Shown here piece after piece: positions 1-6,989 of a stretch of DNA of 25,892 nucleotides. A program made the translations under genes and the position numbers. A model generated the notes under the pieces. That model was given only the letters and a program-made list of their open reading frames with translations, did not search any database and was not told the DNA's origin. How positions within the stretch are numbered: the stretch's first letter is position 1; each line of letters begins with the position of its first letter. Source of the DNA: JANXXV01 sp038230275 (GTDB lineage: Bacteria > Acidobacteriota > Terriglobia > Bryobacterales > Bryobacteraceae); contig JBBRNO010000094.1 of NCBI GenBank assembly GCA_038230275.1, forward strand, positions 1 through 25,892, given 5' to 3'.

Positions 1-1513
1 CTCCACCCAATGCTGAAAACAGCCCGGGACCAACAGGCGTGCCCTCCGCGGATCCGCGCATTGGCATTGTCGCCATGCCACCGCGAGGACTGCTCTCGCG
101 CAAGCCGCAGAAATATGGTTTCGGCTTATAGCCCGCCACCATCGTCACCAGGCGCTTCTCCACATCCCGCAATTGTTCGGTCTCACCTGGACTTAGACAG
201 GCGCGGACTTCATCGTCGCTCACCTTGATGTCCTTCGACACCCGCTCCGCGAGGGCTTTCTGTTCCGCCGTGCGCTCGCGGTCCGGAACTTTCAACGCAG
301 CTTGCGCTTCCGCTGAAAGCGCGGCGGTCTTGGTTTTCTCCAACTCCGTCTTGCAGCGGTTCTCAAGCGTGCCGACGCGGTCGCTCAACTCACGCATCTT
401 GAACTCACGCTGTAAGTCGGCCGATTTCCAGCCCAGCACGCCGCGCATACCGTACTCGCCTTTCACGGCCGGAACGAACACGGCTTGCAGGGCAAAGTAA
501 TCGCGCTGAGGAATCGGGTCGAACTTATGATCGTGACAACGCGCGCATCCCGCGGTGAGACCCAAAAAGACAGATGCAGTTGTGTCCGTATAGTCGGTCA
601 AGACCTCCACGCGATTGATATCGGCCTGATCGGGAAACAGGTCCCGGTTTGGCCCGATACAGTAGAGGCCCGTCCCCACTTGACGCCGCGTATCGTCAGG
701 CCAATATTCGTCGCCCGCGATCTGTTCCTTTACGAATTCCGAATACGGCTTGTCCGCGTTGAACGCGTCTATGACGAAATCGCGATAGCGCCAAGCGTCG
801 TTGTTGTATACGTCCAACTCAAAACCTGCCGTATCGGCGTAACGCACCAGATCCAGCCAGTGACGAGCCCAGCGCTCTCCATACCTTGGCGAGTCGAGGA
901 GCCTGTCAATCAGTTTTTCGTAAGCCTGCGGCTCCGGGTCGGCTACAAAGGTCCGCACTTCTTCAGCCGTGGGAGGCAAGCCGTGAAGATCGAAGTACAC
1001 CCGCCGAATTAAGGTTGCGCGGTCCGCCTCAGGGGCCGCGGTAAGCTTCTTTTGCCGCAATTTGGCGAGTACATACGAATCGATTTCGTTGCGCACCCAG
1101 GGATCTTTCAGAGCGGCGATCGGCCGCAGGGGCTTCTGAAGGGACCACCATTTACTCGCCGTAACGGGCTTGATGGCGCTTCCTTCCGGCCACTTGGCGC
1201 CGGAGGCAATCCAACCGCGAATCAGTTCAATGTCTTCGGCCGGAAGTTTCTTCCCGGGAGGCATTTTAAGCTCGCCGGATTGGGTAATCGCTGAATAAAC
1301 GAGACTTGTTTCCGGCTTTCCTGGAACCACCGCGGGTCCACGGCTGCCGCCCTTCAAGGCCGCGTCACGCTCTACCAGAGAAAGCCCGGACATATGGGAC
1401 GCCGACCCGTGGCACGATGCACAATTTTGCGTAAGAACTTCGACGGCTCGCTGACTGGTATCCTGCGCCATCAGCAAGGAGCCCGCAAGAAGGAAATGAA
1501 AACACTTCAGCAT
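1..1513 (-). CDS. Planctomycete-type cytochrome c / DUF1549 protein, 5' part only
   Basis: The minus-strand frame is open from an ATG at 1513 to the window edge (504 codons, no stop), so the C-terminal part lies outside. Residues 1-16 look like a signal peptide. A heme motif CASCH at about 31-35 sits in a PSCyt1-type cytochrome c domain, followed by LKMPPGKKLPAEDIELIRGW, typical of that domain. From about residue 140 a DUF1549 domain follows (FDLHGLPPTAEEV, SPRYGERWARHWLDLVRYAD). A second CxxCH (CARCH, about 323-327) precedes DHKFDPIPQRDYF. A charged, probably helical stretch lies near 350-430. The missing part would be expected to carry DUF1553. Such proteins are abundant in Planctomycetes and Solibacter-type Acidobacteriota. 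They are thought to be exported heme proteins linked to polysaccharide breakdown, but no reaction is established. It is divergent from the kinase gene at 1584. Confidence 0.9.
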   Translation of the reverse strand, partial: MLKCFHFLLAGSLLMAQDTSQRAVEVLTQNCASCHGSASHMSGLSLVERDAALKGGSRGPAVVPGKPETSLVYSAITQSGELKMPPGKKLPAEDIELIRGWIASGAKWPEGSAIKPVTASKWWSLQKPLRPIAALKDPWVRNEIDSYVLAKLRQKKLTAAPEADRATLIRRVYFDLHGLPPTAEEVRTFVADPEPQAYEKLIDRLLDSPRYGERWARHWLDLVRYADTAGFELDVYNNDAWRYRDFVIDAFNADKPYSEFVKEQIAGDEYWPDDTRRQVGTGLYCIGPNRDLFPDQADINRVEVLTDYTDTTASVFLGLTAGCARCHDHKFDPIPQRDYFALQAVFVPAVKGEYGMRGVLGWKSADLQREFKMRELSDRVGTLENRCKTELEKTKTAALSAEAQAALKVPDRERTAEQKALAERVSKDIKVSDDEVRACLSPGETEQLRDVEKRLVTMVAGYKPKPYFCGLRESSPRGGMATMPMRGSAEGTPVGPGLFSALGG

Positions 1514-1583
1514 CGTCTAGATTCTATATTTTAGCGCTGCTTCGATCTATCAGAATGGTATTTGTTTTTGGAGCGATTGTATC

Positions 1584-2936
1584 GTGACACGGTTTCGCAG
1601 CATTGGAACAGAAACCAACGCCGGCGCCGAAATACAATCAATAGGAATGGATGCAAGCCGCATTCCCGAAGCGCCGCCCCTCCTCGGCTGCATTGCCGAC
1701 GACTTCACGGGTGCCACCGATCTTTCTGGAACCTTGGTGAAGAATGGGGTGCGAACCGTGCAAATGATGGGCGTGCCGCAATCTCCTCCGCCCCGTGGGA
1801 TCGATGCTATCGTCGTCGCACTGAAGAGCCGGTCCATCGCCAGAGAAGAAGCCGTGGCACTCTCCCTTGACGCGCTGGCCTGGCTTCGGTCGGCGGGTTG
1901 CCGGCAATTCCTCTTCAAGTATTGTTCAACCTTTGACTCAACAGAGCAAGGAAATATCGGACCGGTGGCCGAGGCGCTGATGGATAAACTGGGAACAGAC
2001 TTTACAATCTTCTGTCCCTCCTTTCCCGCGAACGGGAGAACCGTGTTCCAAGGACATCTCTTTGTCGGCCGGTCCTTGCTCAGTGAGAGCGGCATGGAGA
2101 ACCATCCCTTGAATCCGATGCTGGATTCCAGTCTCGTTCGCCTCTTGCAGAGGCAGACAAAGCGAACGGTGGGATTGATTGACTACAGCACAGTGAGACT
2201 GGGCTGCACCGGGATCCGGAACGCCTTCGCGCAACTTCAGCGGGACGGCGTGCAAATGGCAATCGCCGACGCGGTCTGCGATCAGGATCTTCGAGAAATT
2301 GGACTGGCGGCCGGAGAGATTCCTTTGGTGACCGGGGGCTCCGGTATTGCCATCGGACTGGCCGCACGGTTGCGGCAGGACGGGATGCTCTTGTCAAGCC
2401 CTGAACGGGATCCGTTGCCGAAAGTAGCGGGTCTGTCCGCGGTGATCTCAGGCAGTTGTTCACAAGCAACGCAACGGCAGGTGGCCATCATGCGGGATCA
2501 TGCGCCTTCGTTCCAGATTGATCCACTGAGTCTGGCCTCTGGCGTTGATCAGGTGGATCAGGCAATGCGATGGGCGTCCGAACGCCTCCAGCAGGGACCG
2601 GTGCTGGTCTATGCCACAACCGACGCTGCAGCGGTGAAGAACGCGCAAACCTTGCTTGGAGCCAAGCGCGCCGGCGCGCTGATCGAAAAGGCATTGGCCG
2701 ATCTGGCCGTGAAATTGGTGGATGCCGGAGTCAGGCGTCTGATTGTGGCGGGCGGCGAAACCGCCGGAGCCGTTCTGGAGGCGCTTGGCGTCCGCGGCCT
2801 GCGGATTGGACCCGAAATTGATCCCGGCGTACCATGGACCTTTGCGCTAGGAGAGAGAACCATGGCACTCGCACTCAAATCAGGCAACTTTGGCACACCG
2901 GATTTCTTTCTAAAAGCCTGGAGTATGCTTCCTTGA
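1584..2936 (+). CDS. Four-carbon acid sugar kinase family protein (DUF1537; OtnK/OiaK-like)
   Basis: ATP-dependent kinase of the DUF1537 family, which phosphorylates 3-oxo-tetronates (OtnK), tetronates (DtnK) or, in apiose catabolism, 3-oxoisoapionate (OiaK). The N-terminal substrate domain shows IADDFTGATDLSGTLVKNG (about residues 37-55), KYCSTFDSTEQGNIGPV (about 112-128) and FCPSFPANGRTVFQGHLFVG (about 143-162). The C-terminal nucleotide domain shows SGSCSQATQRQV, AGGETAGAVLEALG, EIDPGVPW and ALKSGNFGTPDFF. The start is uncertain. GTG 1584 has GGAG about 10 bases upstream and gives 450 aa; ATG 1647 gives 429 aa, nearer the usual family length, but has no well-spaced ribosome site. It overlaps the downstream aldolase-type gene by a few bases, so the two are likely co-translated. 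OtnK/OtnC pairs normally serve threonate or erythronate breakdown. Here the surrounding apiose genes make 3-oxoisoapionate a reasonable alternative substrate. Confidence 0.88.
   Translation: MTRFRSIGTETNAGAEIQSIGMDASRIPEAPPLLGCIADDFTGATDLSGTLVKNGVRTVQMMGVPQSPPPRGIDAIVVALKSRSIAREEAVALSLDALAWLRSAGCRQFLFKYCSTFDSTEQGNIGPVAEALMDKLGTDFTIFCPSFPANGRTVFQGHLFVGRSLLSESGMENHPLNPMLDSSLVRLLQRQTKRTVGLIDYSTVRLGCTGIRNAFAQLQRDGVQMAIADAVCDQDLREIGLAAGEIPLVTGGSGIAIGLAARLRQDGMLLSSPERDPLPKVAGLSAVISGSCSQATQRQVAIMRDHAPSFQIDPLSLASGVDQVDQAMRWASERLQQGPVLVYATTDAAAVKNAQTLLGAKRAGALIEKALADLAVKLVDAGVRRLIVAGGETAGAVLEALGVRGLRIGPEIDPGVPWTFALGERTMALALKSGNFGTPDFFLKAWSMLP
2920..2923 (+). promoter_or_regulatory. Ribosome binding site deciding the TTG start at 2933
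   Basis: GGAG ends 9 bases before TTG 2933. This, the TTGA overlap with the kinase stop and the resulting 212-residue length favour TTG 2933 over the in-frame ATG 2834. Confidence 0.6.
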
Positions 2937-3571
2937 CCGAAACACAATTACGCGAACAGATAGCGGCTCTGGGGCGTTCCATCTTCGAGCGCGGACTGAC
3001 TGCCGGCAGCAGCGGAAATATCAGTTGCCGCGTGGAGGATGGCTGGCTGCTAACGCCCACGAATGCCTGTCTGGGGCGGCTGGACCCGGCGCGCATCTCG
3101 AAGCTGGATTGGAGTGGCCGGTTGGTTTCAGGAGATCCTCCATCGAAAGAGGCGCCCCTTCACCTGGCCATGTATCAGGAGCGGGCGGAAGCGCAAGCCG
3201 TCGTTCATCTGCACTCCACTCACTCTGCCGCCGTATCGTGTATGCGCGGTCTGCAAGCGGACGATTGCCTTCCGCCATTGACCGCGTATTTTGTGATGAA
3301 GATCGGACGCCTGCCTCTGGTTCCTTATCACCGGCCGGGTGATCCTCATCTGGGAGATGCCATTCGTGGCTTGGCGCGCGCTCACAATTCCGTGCTGCTG
3401 GCCAATCATGGTCCCGTCGTGTCCGGGCCTTCTCTCGAGGCGGCGGGTTACGCTATCGAAGAATTGGAAGAGACCGCGAAGCTGTTCCTGCTGCTGGCCG
3501 GTCACGAGACGCGGCCTCTCGACGCGGCCCAGATCCAGGAACTGGCAAAAGCATTCGACCTGAAACTGTAG
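2933..3571 (+). CDS. Class II aldolase-family decarboxylase (OtnC-like)
   Basis: Class II aldolase/adducin fold protein, closest in form to OtnC, the 3-oxo-tetronate 4-phosphate decarboxylase that works after OtnK. The TTG start gives 212 aa, the usual OtnC size. Visible motifs are GLTAGSSGNISCR (about 21-33, phosphate site), TPTNACLGRLDP (41-52), SKEAPLHLAMY with the expected acid Glu73, metal ligands His92 and His94 in VHLHSTHSA, and the third His159 in LLANHGPVVSG. A divalent metal, usually zinc, is expected. It is translationally coupled to the DUF1537 kinase. The third member of the standard set (OtnI) and a tetronate dehydrogenase are not adjacent. In this locus it could instead decarboxylate a branched 3-oxo acid phosphate, which would make it a non-homologous substitute for the RuBisCO-like OiaX; that is inference only. 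Confidence 0.85.
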   Translation: MTETQLREQIAALGRSIFERGLTAGSSGNISCRVEDGWLLTPTNACLGRLDPARISKLDWSGRLVSGDPPSKEAPLHLAMYQERAEAQAVVHLHSTHSAAVSCMRGLQADDCLPPLTAYFVMKIGRLPLVPYHRPGDPHLGDAIRGLARAHNSVLLANHGPVVSGPSLEAAGYAIEELEETAKLFLLLAGHETRPLDAAQIQELAKAFDLKL

Positions 3572-3902
3572 ACTGATAGGTCTGTCCAGCGATCTCCGTA
3601 CGATAGATTTGCTGCGGTCCAAGAGTAGGGATCTTTATTTCGCCCCGGTTCACTTCCTGGCCGCCTCAAAAGCCATAGTCGGCAAGCCCGGTGATCCCCT
3701 GATCGACTTTGTATTTCACCTTCGAGCCGATATCGATTCGAGTCGGCGCGGTCTTCGAGAGATACGGTACCTCCGCGCGGCCGGCAATGCTCGTACCCTC
3801 GTGAATTGCATCTGTTCCGAAAAAGAGCTTACCCGTCGCGCCAGATTTTTCTCCTACCATCACGCCAAGCGCTCTAAGAATGCTGCCATTCTCGACTGCA
3901 AA
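3572..3902 (-). pseudogene. Possible degenerate coding remnant, family unknown
   Basis: The 457-base gap between the aldolase-type gene and the glycosidase gene holds no intact gene. On the minus strand one frame reads as plausible protein from 3902 to 3669 (includes GVMVGEKSGATGKLFFGTDA and TAPTRIDIGSKVKYKV), meets TGA at 3668-3666, then continues in the same frame with EVNRGEIKIPTLGPQQIYRT up to the end of the aldolase-type gene. A TAA at 3905-3903 closes the upstream side. No convincing start or ribosome site was found. The even composition suggests former coding sequence broken by a stop, but a chance open frame cannot be excluded. I do not recognise the family. Confidence 0.3.
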
Positions 3903-3909
3903 TTAGCGC

Positions 3910-3939
3910 AAAACTATCAAAAACGCTGAGAAAACTAGC
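3910..3939 (+). promoter_or_regulatory. Direct repeat, candidate AraC-type operator
   Basis: AAAACTATC (3910-3918) and AAAACTAGC (3931-3939) are direct repeats exactly 21 bases apart, two helical turns, the spacing typical of AraC-family half sites. They lie about 90-120 bases before the glycosidase start at 4029. The first word recurs exactly, inverted, in the regulator/apnO-like intergenic region (19136-19144). Confidence 0.4.
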
Positions 3940-4028
3940 ATTCTGCAAGAAAGGCGGGCGCGCGCCACACACTCTCGTGTTAGGTTATATCTGAACTTCG
4001 TGCGAATCGGCCGGGTTCTCCGTAGAAC

Positions 4029-5660
4029 ATGATCCGCTTTATTGCAACTCTTTACTTTGCGTCATCGTTGTTCGCAGCGGCGCCGCCCGTTCCTTTGTGG
4101 GCTCGTTTCGAGCGCGCATTTCAGAGCACGGTGAACTACACAAACCCGGTACAGGACGTGGATTTCCGGGTGGAGTTCCGTTCCGCTTCTGGAATCCGGC
4201 GCGTTGTTTACGGATTCTGGGACGGAGATAGAACGTGGCGCGCGCGATTTGTTCCAGTCGAAACGGGCGTCTGGACCTATCGAACAATGAGCTCGGATCC
4301 AGCCAACAAGGGACTCGCTGACGTGTCGGGTAGTTTCGTTTGCGGTCCAGCGCGCAACGACGGAAGCGTGTTCGAGCGGCACGGTCCCGTGGAAGTATCG
4401 AACGACGGACGTCATCTCTCGCATGCGGACGGAACACCGTTCTTCTTTCTCGCCGATACAGCTTGGAGCGGCCCTTTGTTATCCACGCCGGAGGACTGGA
4501 GCTTTTACATCAAGACCAGGGCCGGACAGAAGTTTACCGCGATTCAATGGGCTGCCACGCAATGGAGAGGCGCGCCGAAAGGGGATAACGCGGGCCGCCT
4601 TGCCTACTCTGGAGTCGAGAACATTGCCCTCAATCTCGATTATTTTCGCAGGCTCGACCAAAAGAGCGCGGCCCTGAACCAGGCCGGTCTGCTCAGCGTT
4701 CCGGTGATGCTTTGGGCCTTCGATCACAGCGCTGAAGACCAGGTAAGTCCCGGCGTTTCGCTGCCTGACGCGCAAGCCATCGTACTAGCCCGCTACATGA
4801 TGGGGCGTTGGGGAGCCGACGCAGTCCTCTGGCTCCTAAACGGCGATGGCGACTACCGCGGACCCAAGGCCGAACGCTGGCGAAATATCGGCCGGGCGGT
4901 GTTTCAGGAAGTCTGGCACGCCCCTGTCTCGCTCCATCCCGGCGGCGGAATTTGGGTGATGGACAATTTTCGCGATGAATCCTGGATCTCCGTCTCGGGA
5001 TACCAGAGCGGCCATAACGATAGCGAGAAAAACTCCCGCTGGATCACGTCCGGTGAGCCGGCGGTCGATTGGAAAAGAGATCGAGCGCGCACCTCAATTA
5101 GTCTGGAAGGACCATATGAGTCGCCGGCCCGCCCAGACCGGACGCCCGCGCCCGAGTTTCTGACAAGGCGCAATCACTATTGGTCCCTGCTGAATGCACC
5201 GACGGCGGGCATTACCTATGGCGTGTCGGGTGTTTGGTCCTGGAGCGACGGAACATGTCCTGTTCCAGGACATGGCCCGGTTGTAGGGCCCCATTGGAAA
5301 ACCGTGCTTCATCTGCCCGCGGCGGAACAGATGAGATACCTGGCTGAATTTTTCCAAGGCATCGATTACTGGCGTCTCCGCCCTGAGCCGGCAGTGCTGG
5401 GCGCGCAACCCGGTGTGAATGCCATCGGCCGGTTCATCTCCGCCGCGCAGTCTCCGGAAAAAAATCTGACCGTCCTGTATATACCGGAAGATCGATCTGT
5501 CACGCTTGTGTCAACTGCTGTTCCGGCGCGGTTCTCGGCGGAGTGGTTCAACCCGCGAACCGGCGACAGGTCAACCGCAAGCGCCGAGCCTGAAGGCCTG
5601 GCCATTCAATTCTTGACACCCGCGGCAGGCGACTGGGTGCTTTTACTCAGGGCGAAGTAA
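4029..5660 (+). CDS. Secreted DUF5060-DUF4038 glycoside hydrolase (GH140/apiosidase-like)
   Basis: Exported protein of 543 aa with a signal peptide (residues 1 to about 17, ending LFAAA). Residues about 22-105 resemble the DUF5060 beta-sandwich (FVPVETGVWTYRT). Residues about 115-430 form the DUF4038 TIM barrel, the catalytic fold of GH140, whose characterised member removes apiose side groups from rhamnogalacturonan II. By analogy, the acid pair would be Asp273 (LLNGDGDYRG) and Glu360 (SISLEGPYES). The C-terminal 100 residues (SAEWFNPRTGDRS, AAGDWVLLL) match the beta-sandwich often attached to DUF4038. It is followed after 11 bases by a second exported protein, so the two form a unit. Apiosidase activity is inferred from family and from the nearby apiose genes; other glycosidic activities exist among DUF4038 proteins. 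Confidence 0.82.
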   Translation: MIRFIATLYFASSLFAAAPPVPLWARFERAFQSTVNYTNPVQDVDFRVEFRSASGIRRVVYGFWDGDRTWRARFVPVETGVWTYRTMSSDPANKGLADVSGSFVCGPARNDGSVFERHGPVEVSNDGRHLSHADGTPFFFLADTAWSGPLLSTPEDWSFYIKTRAGQKFTAIQWAATQWRGAPKGDNAGRLAYSGVENIALNLDYFRRLDQKSAALNQAGLLSVPVMLWAFDHSAEDQVSPGVSLPDAQAIVLARYMMGRWGADAVLWLLNGDGDYRGPKAERWRNIGRAVFQEVWHAPVSLHPGGGIWVMDNFRDESWISVSGYQSGHNDSEKNSRWITSGEPAVDWKRDRARTSISLEGPYESPARPDRTPAPEFLTRRNHYWSLLNAPTAGITYGVSGVWSWSDGTCPVPGHGPVVGPHWKTVLHLPAAEQMRYLAEFFQGIDYWRLRPEPAVLGAQPGVNAIGRFISAAQSPEKNLTVLYIPEDRSVTLVSTAVPARFSAEWFNPRTGDRSTASAEPEGLAIQFLTPAAGDWVLLLRAK

Positions 5661-5671
5661 GTGGAACAACG

Positions 5672-6895
5672 ATGCAAATCACAAGACTGATTTCCGGAGC
5701 ATTGCTGCTCCAGTCTGTTCTAGGAGCCGGCCCCAGGCCCGGCGACGTATTTCGCGAGTACAGCTTCAAGCCGCAAGGCAAGTATCACGTCCTCAGCTTC
5801 GATCAGAAGGCGCTGGAGATTCCGGAGAGCCTGGACCTGGAGCATGCCACAAGAGCGGAAGCCGTCCTTGAGATTGGCAACGCGCACCTCGGCTTTGAGG
5901 ACATGTTCATCCAATTGAACGGCGGCCAGTGGCATCGCATTCCGTTCCCCGAACTCACCCCGCGACGAATCTCTCCTTCCCGTTACTTTCATCAGTGGTA
6001 CCCCACCATCGCATTCGCGCTAAGTGATTTGAAGAATGGAACAGGCAACCATTTTCAACTGCGGATCGGGCCGAAGACATACGAGGGAACAGTTCCGCAT
6101 CCAGCCTACACGTGCGTGTACGGAGCAGTTTTCAGGGTCTACTACGATCCGGCCGCAAAGAAGCATGCGGCCGGCCGGGTGACTTCGCCGGTGGCGCGCG
6201 CGACGCTTGGTCCCGCGGTGGAACTTAAGGCCGCCGTGGACAGTGGCCTTCCGATTCGCCAGATCGACTTCATAGGCCGCTATGAAGACCTCAACTATGA
6301 GGGCGACGGCATCTATGATCAGTGGCACTACATCTTTTTAGGAGGCCGCATCGCGAAGCACCTGGCTTCGACAGACGCCACGAACAAGTCCGCAACATGG
6401 GATACGTCGTGGGTGCCCGACCAAAAAGGTCCTATGCAGATAGCGGCCCGAATCATCAATGACCAGGGCCTCATTTACATGACCAGGCCCATTGACGGAC
6501 TGTCTTTCCTGCGCCCGAACGTGTCAGTTGAACTCTGCAAGCCTTACGACGTTCCCATGGCCTTCACCTCTTGCCAGTACGGCGCATATGTAACGCCAGG
6601 TTCAAAGGGAGAGAAATTCACGGTGCGGGGAGATCCCAAGAACATGCTGGCCGCCAGATTTGCGATTTCCTGCTGGAATGCACCGTCCAACCATGGCTTC
6701 ACAGTCAACGGGCAGACCTTGGAAGGGGTCAAGCTGGAAGGCTTTGCCGGAGATCATCACCTCTTCATAGAGCCCCTGGCTCCGCTCACCGCGCTGAAGG
6801 CTGGGGAGAATACGTTTACAACAGTTCCTGGGCCGGCGAGATCCAGCGACATCCATTGGCCAGGAGTTGCCGTGTTGATTCAGTATCGGAAGTAA
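5672..6895 (+). CDS. Exported protein of unknown function paired with the DUF4038 glycosidase
   Basis: This 407-residue protein has a signal peptide (MQITRLISGALLLQSVLGAG), so it should be exported. I do not recognise a named family. The composition suggests an all-beta, multi-domain protein: residues about 25-155 (LEIGNAHLGFEDMFIQLNGG, then SDLKNGTGNHFQLRIG) look like a jelly-roll of the carbohydrate-binding type, about 170-275 resemble an Ig-like sandwich, and the end again has an LKAGENTF turn typical of sugar-binding sandwiches. Trp and Tyr are frequent (GIYDQWHYIF, RYFHQWYPTIAF). Eleven bases separate it from the glycosidase stop, so co-transcription is likely. It may bind the same plant polymer or be an unassigned lyase or hydrolase; no catalytic motif was identified. 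Confidence 0.75.
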   Translation: MQITRLISGALLLQSVLGAGPRPGDVFREYSFKPQGKYHVLSFDQKALEIPESLDLEHATRAEAVLEIGNAHLGFEDMFIQLNGGQWHRIPFPELTPRRISPSRYFHQWYPTIAFALSDLKNGTGNHFQLRIGPKTYEGTVPHPAYTCVYGAVFRVYYDPAAKKHAAGRVTSPVARATLGPAVELKAAVDSGLPIRQIDFIGRYEDLNYEGDGIYDQWHYIFLGGRIAKHLASTDATNKSATWDTSWVPDQKGPMQIAARIINDQGLIYMTRPIDGLSFLRPNVSVELCKPYDVPMAFTSCQYGAYVTPGSKGEKFTVRGDPKNMLAARFAISCWNAPSNHGFTVNGQTLEGVKLEGFAGDHHLFIEPLAPLTALKAGENTFTTVPGPARSSDIHWPGVAVLIQYRK

Positions 6896-6958
6896 TGCCC
6901 GCCGAAGGCCGTGATATGCGTCAAGAAACAGTCCCAAAGAAACGCCGGGCTCCCCCTT

Positions 6959-6979
6959 GACACGGAGGAATCCGGTGTC
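6959..6979. terminator. Hairpin between convergent genes, possible terminator
   Basis: GACACGGA and TCCGGTGTC can form a stem of about eight pairs with one bulge around a GGAA loop. It lies in the 94-base gap between the stops of two convergent genes (6895 plus, 6990 minus). No T tract follows on either strand, so factor-independent termination is uncertain. Confidence 0.3.
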
Positions 6980-6989
6980 CCATCATCAG

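Noticed and set aside
10..1294. Series of plus-strand open frames at the left edge
   Set aside because: All are antisense to the partial cytochrome c/DUF1549 gene, which has two CxxCH motifs and an uninterrupted frame over the whole stretch.
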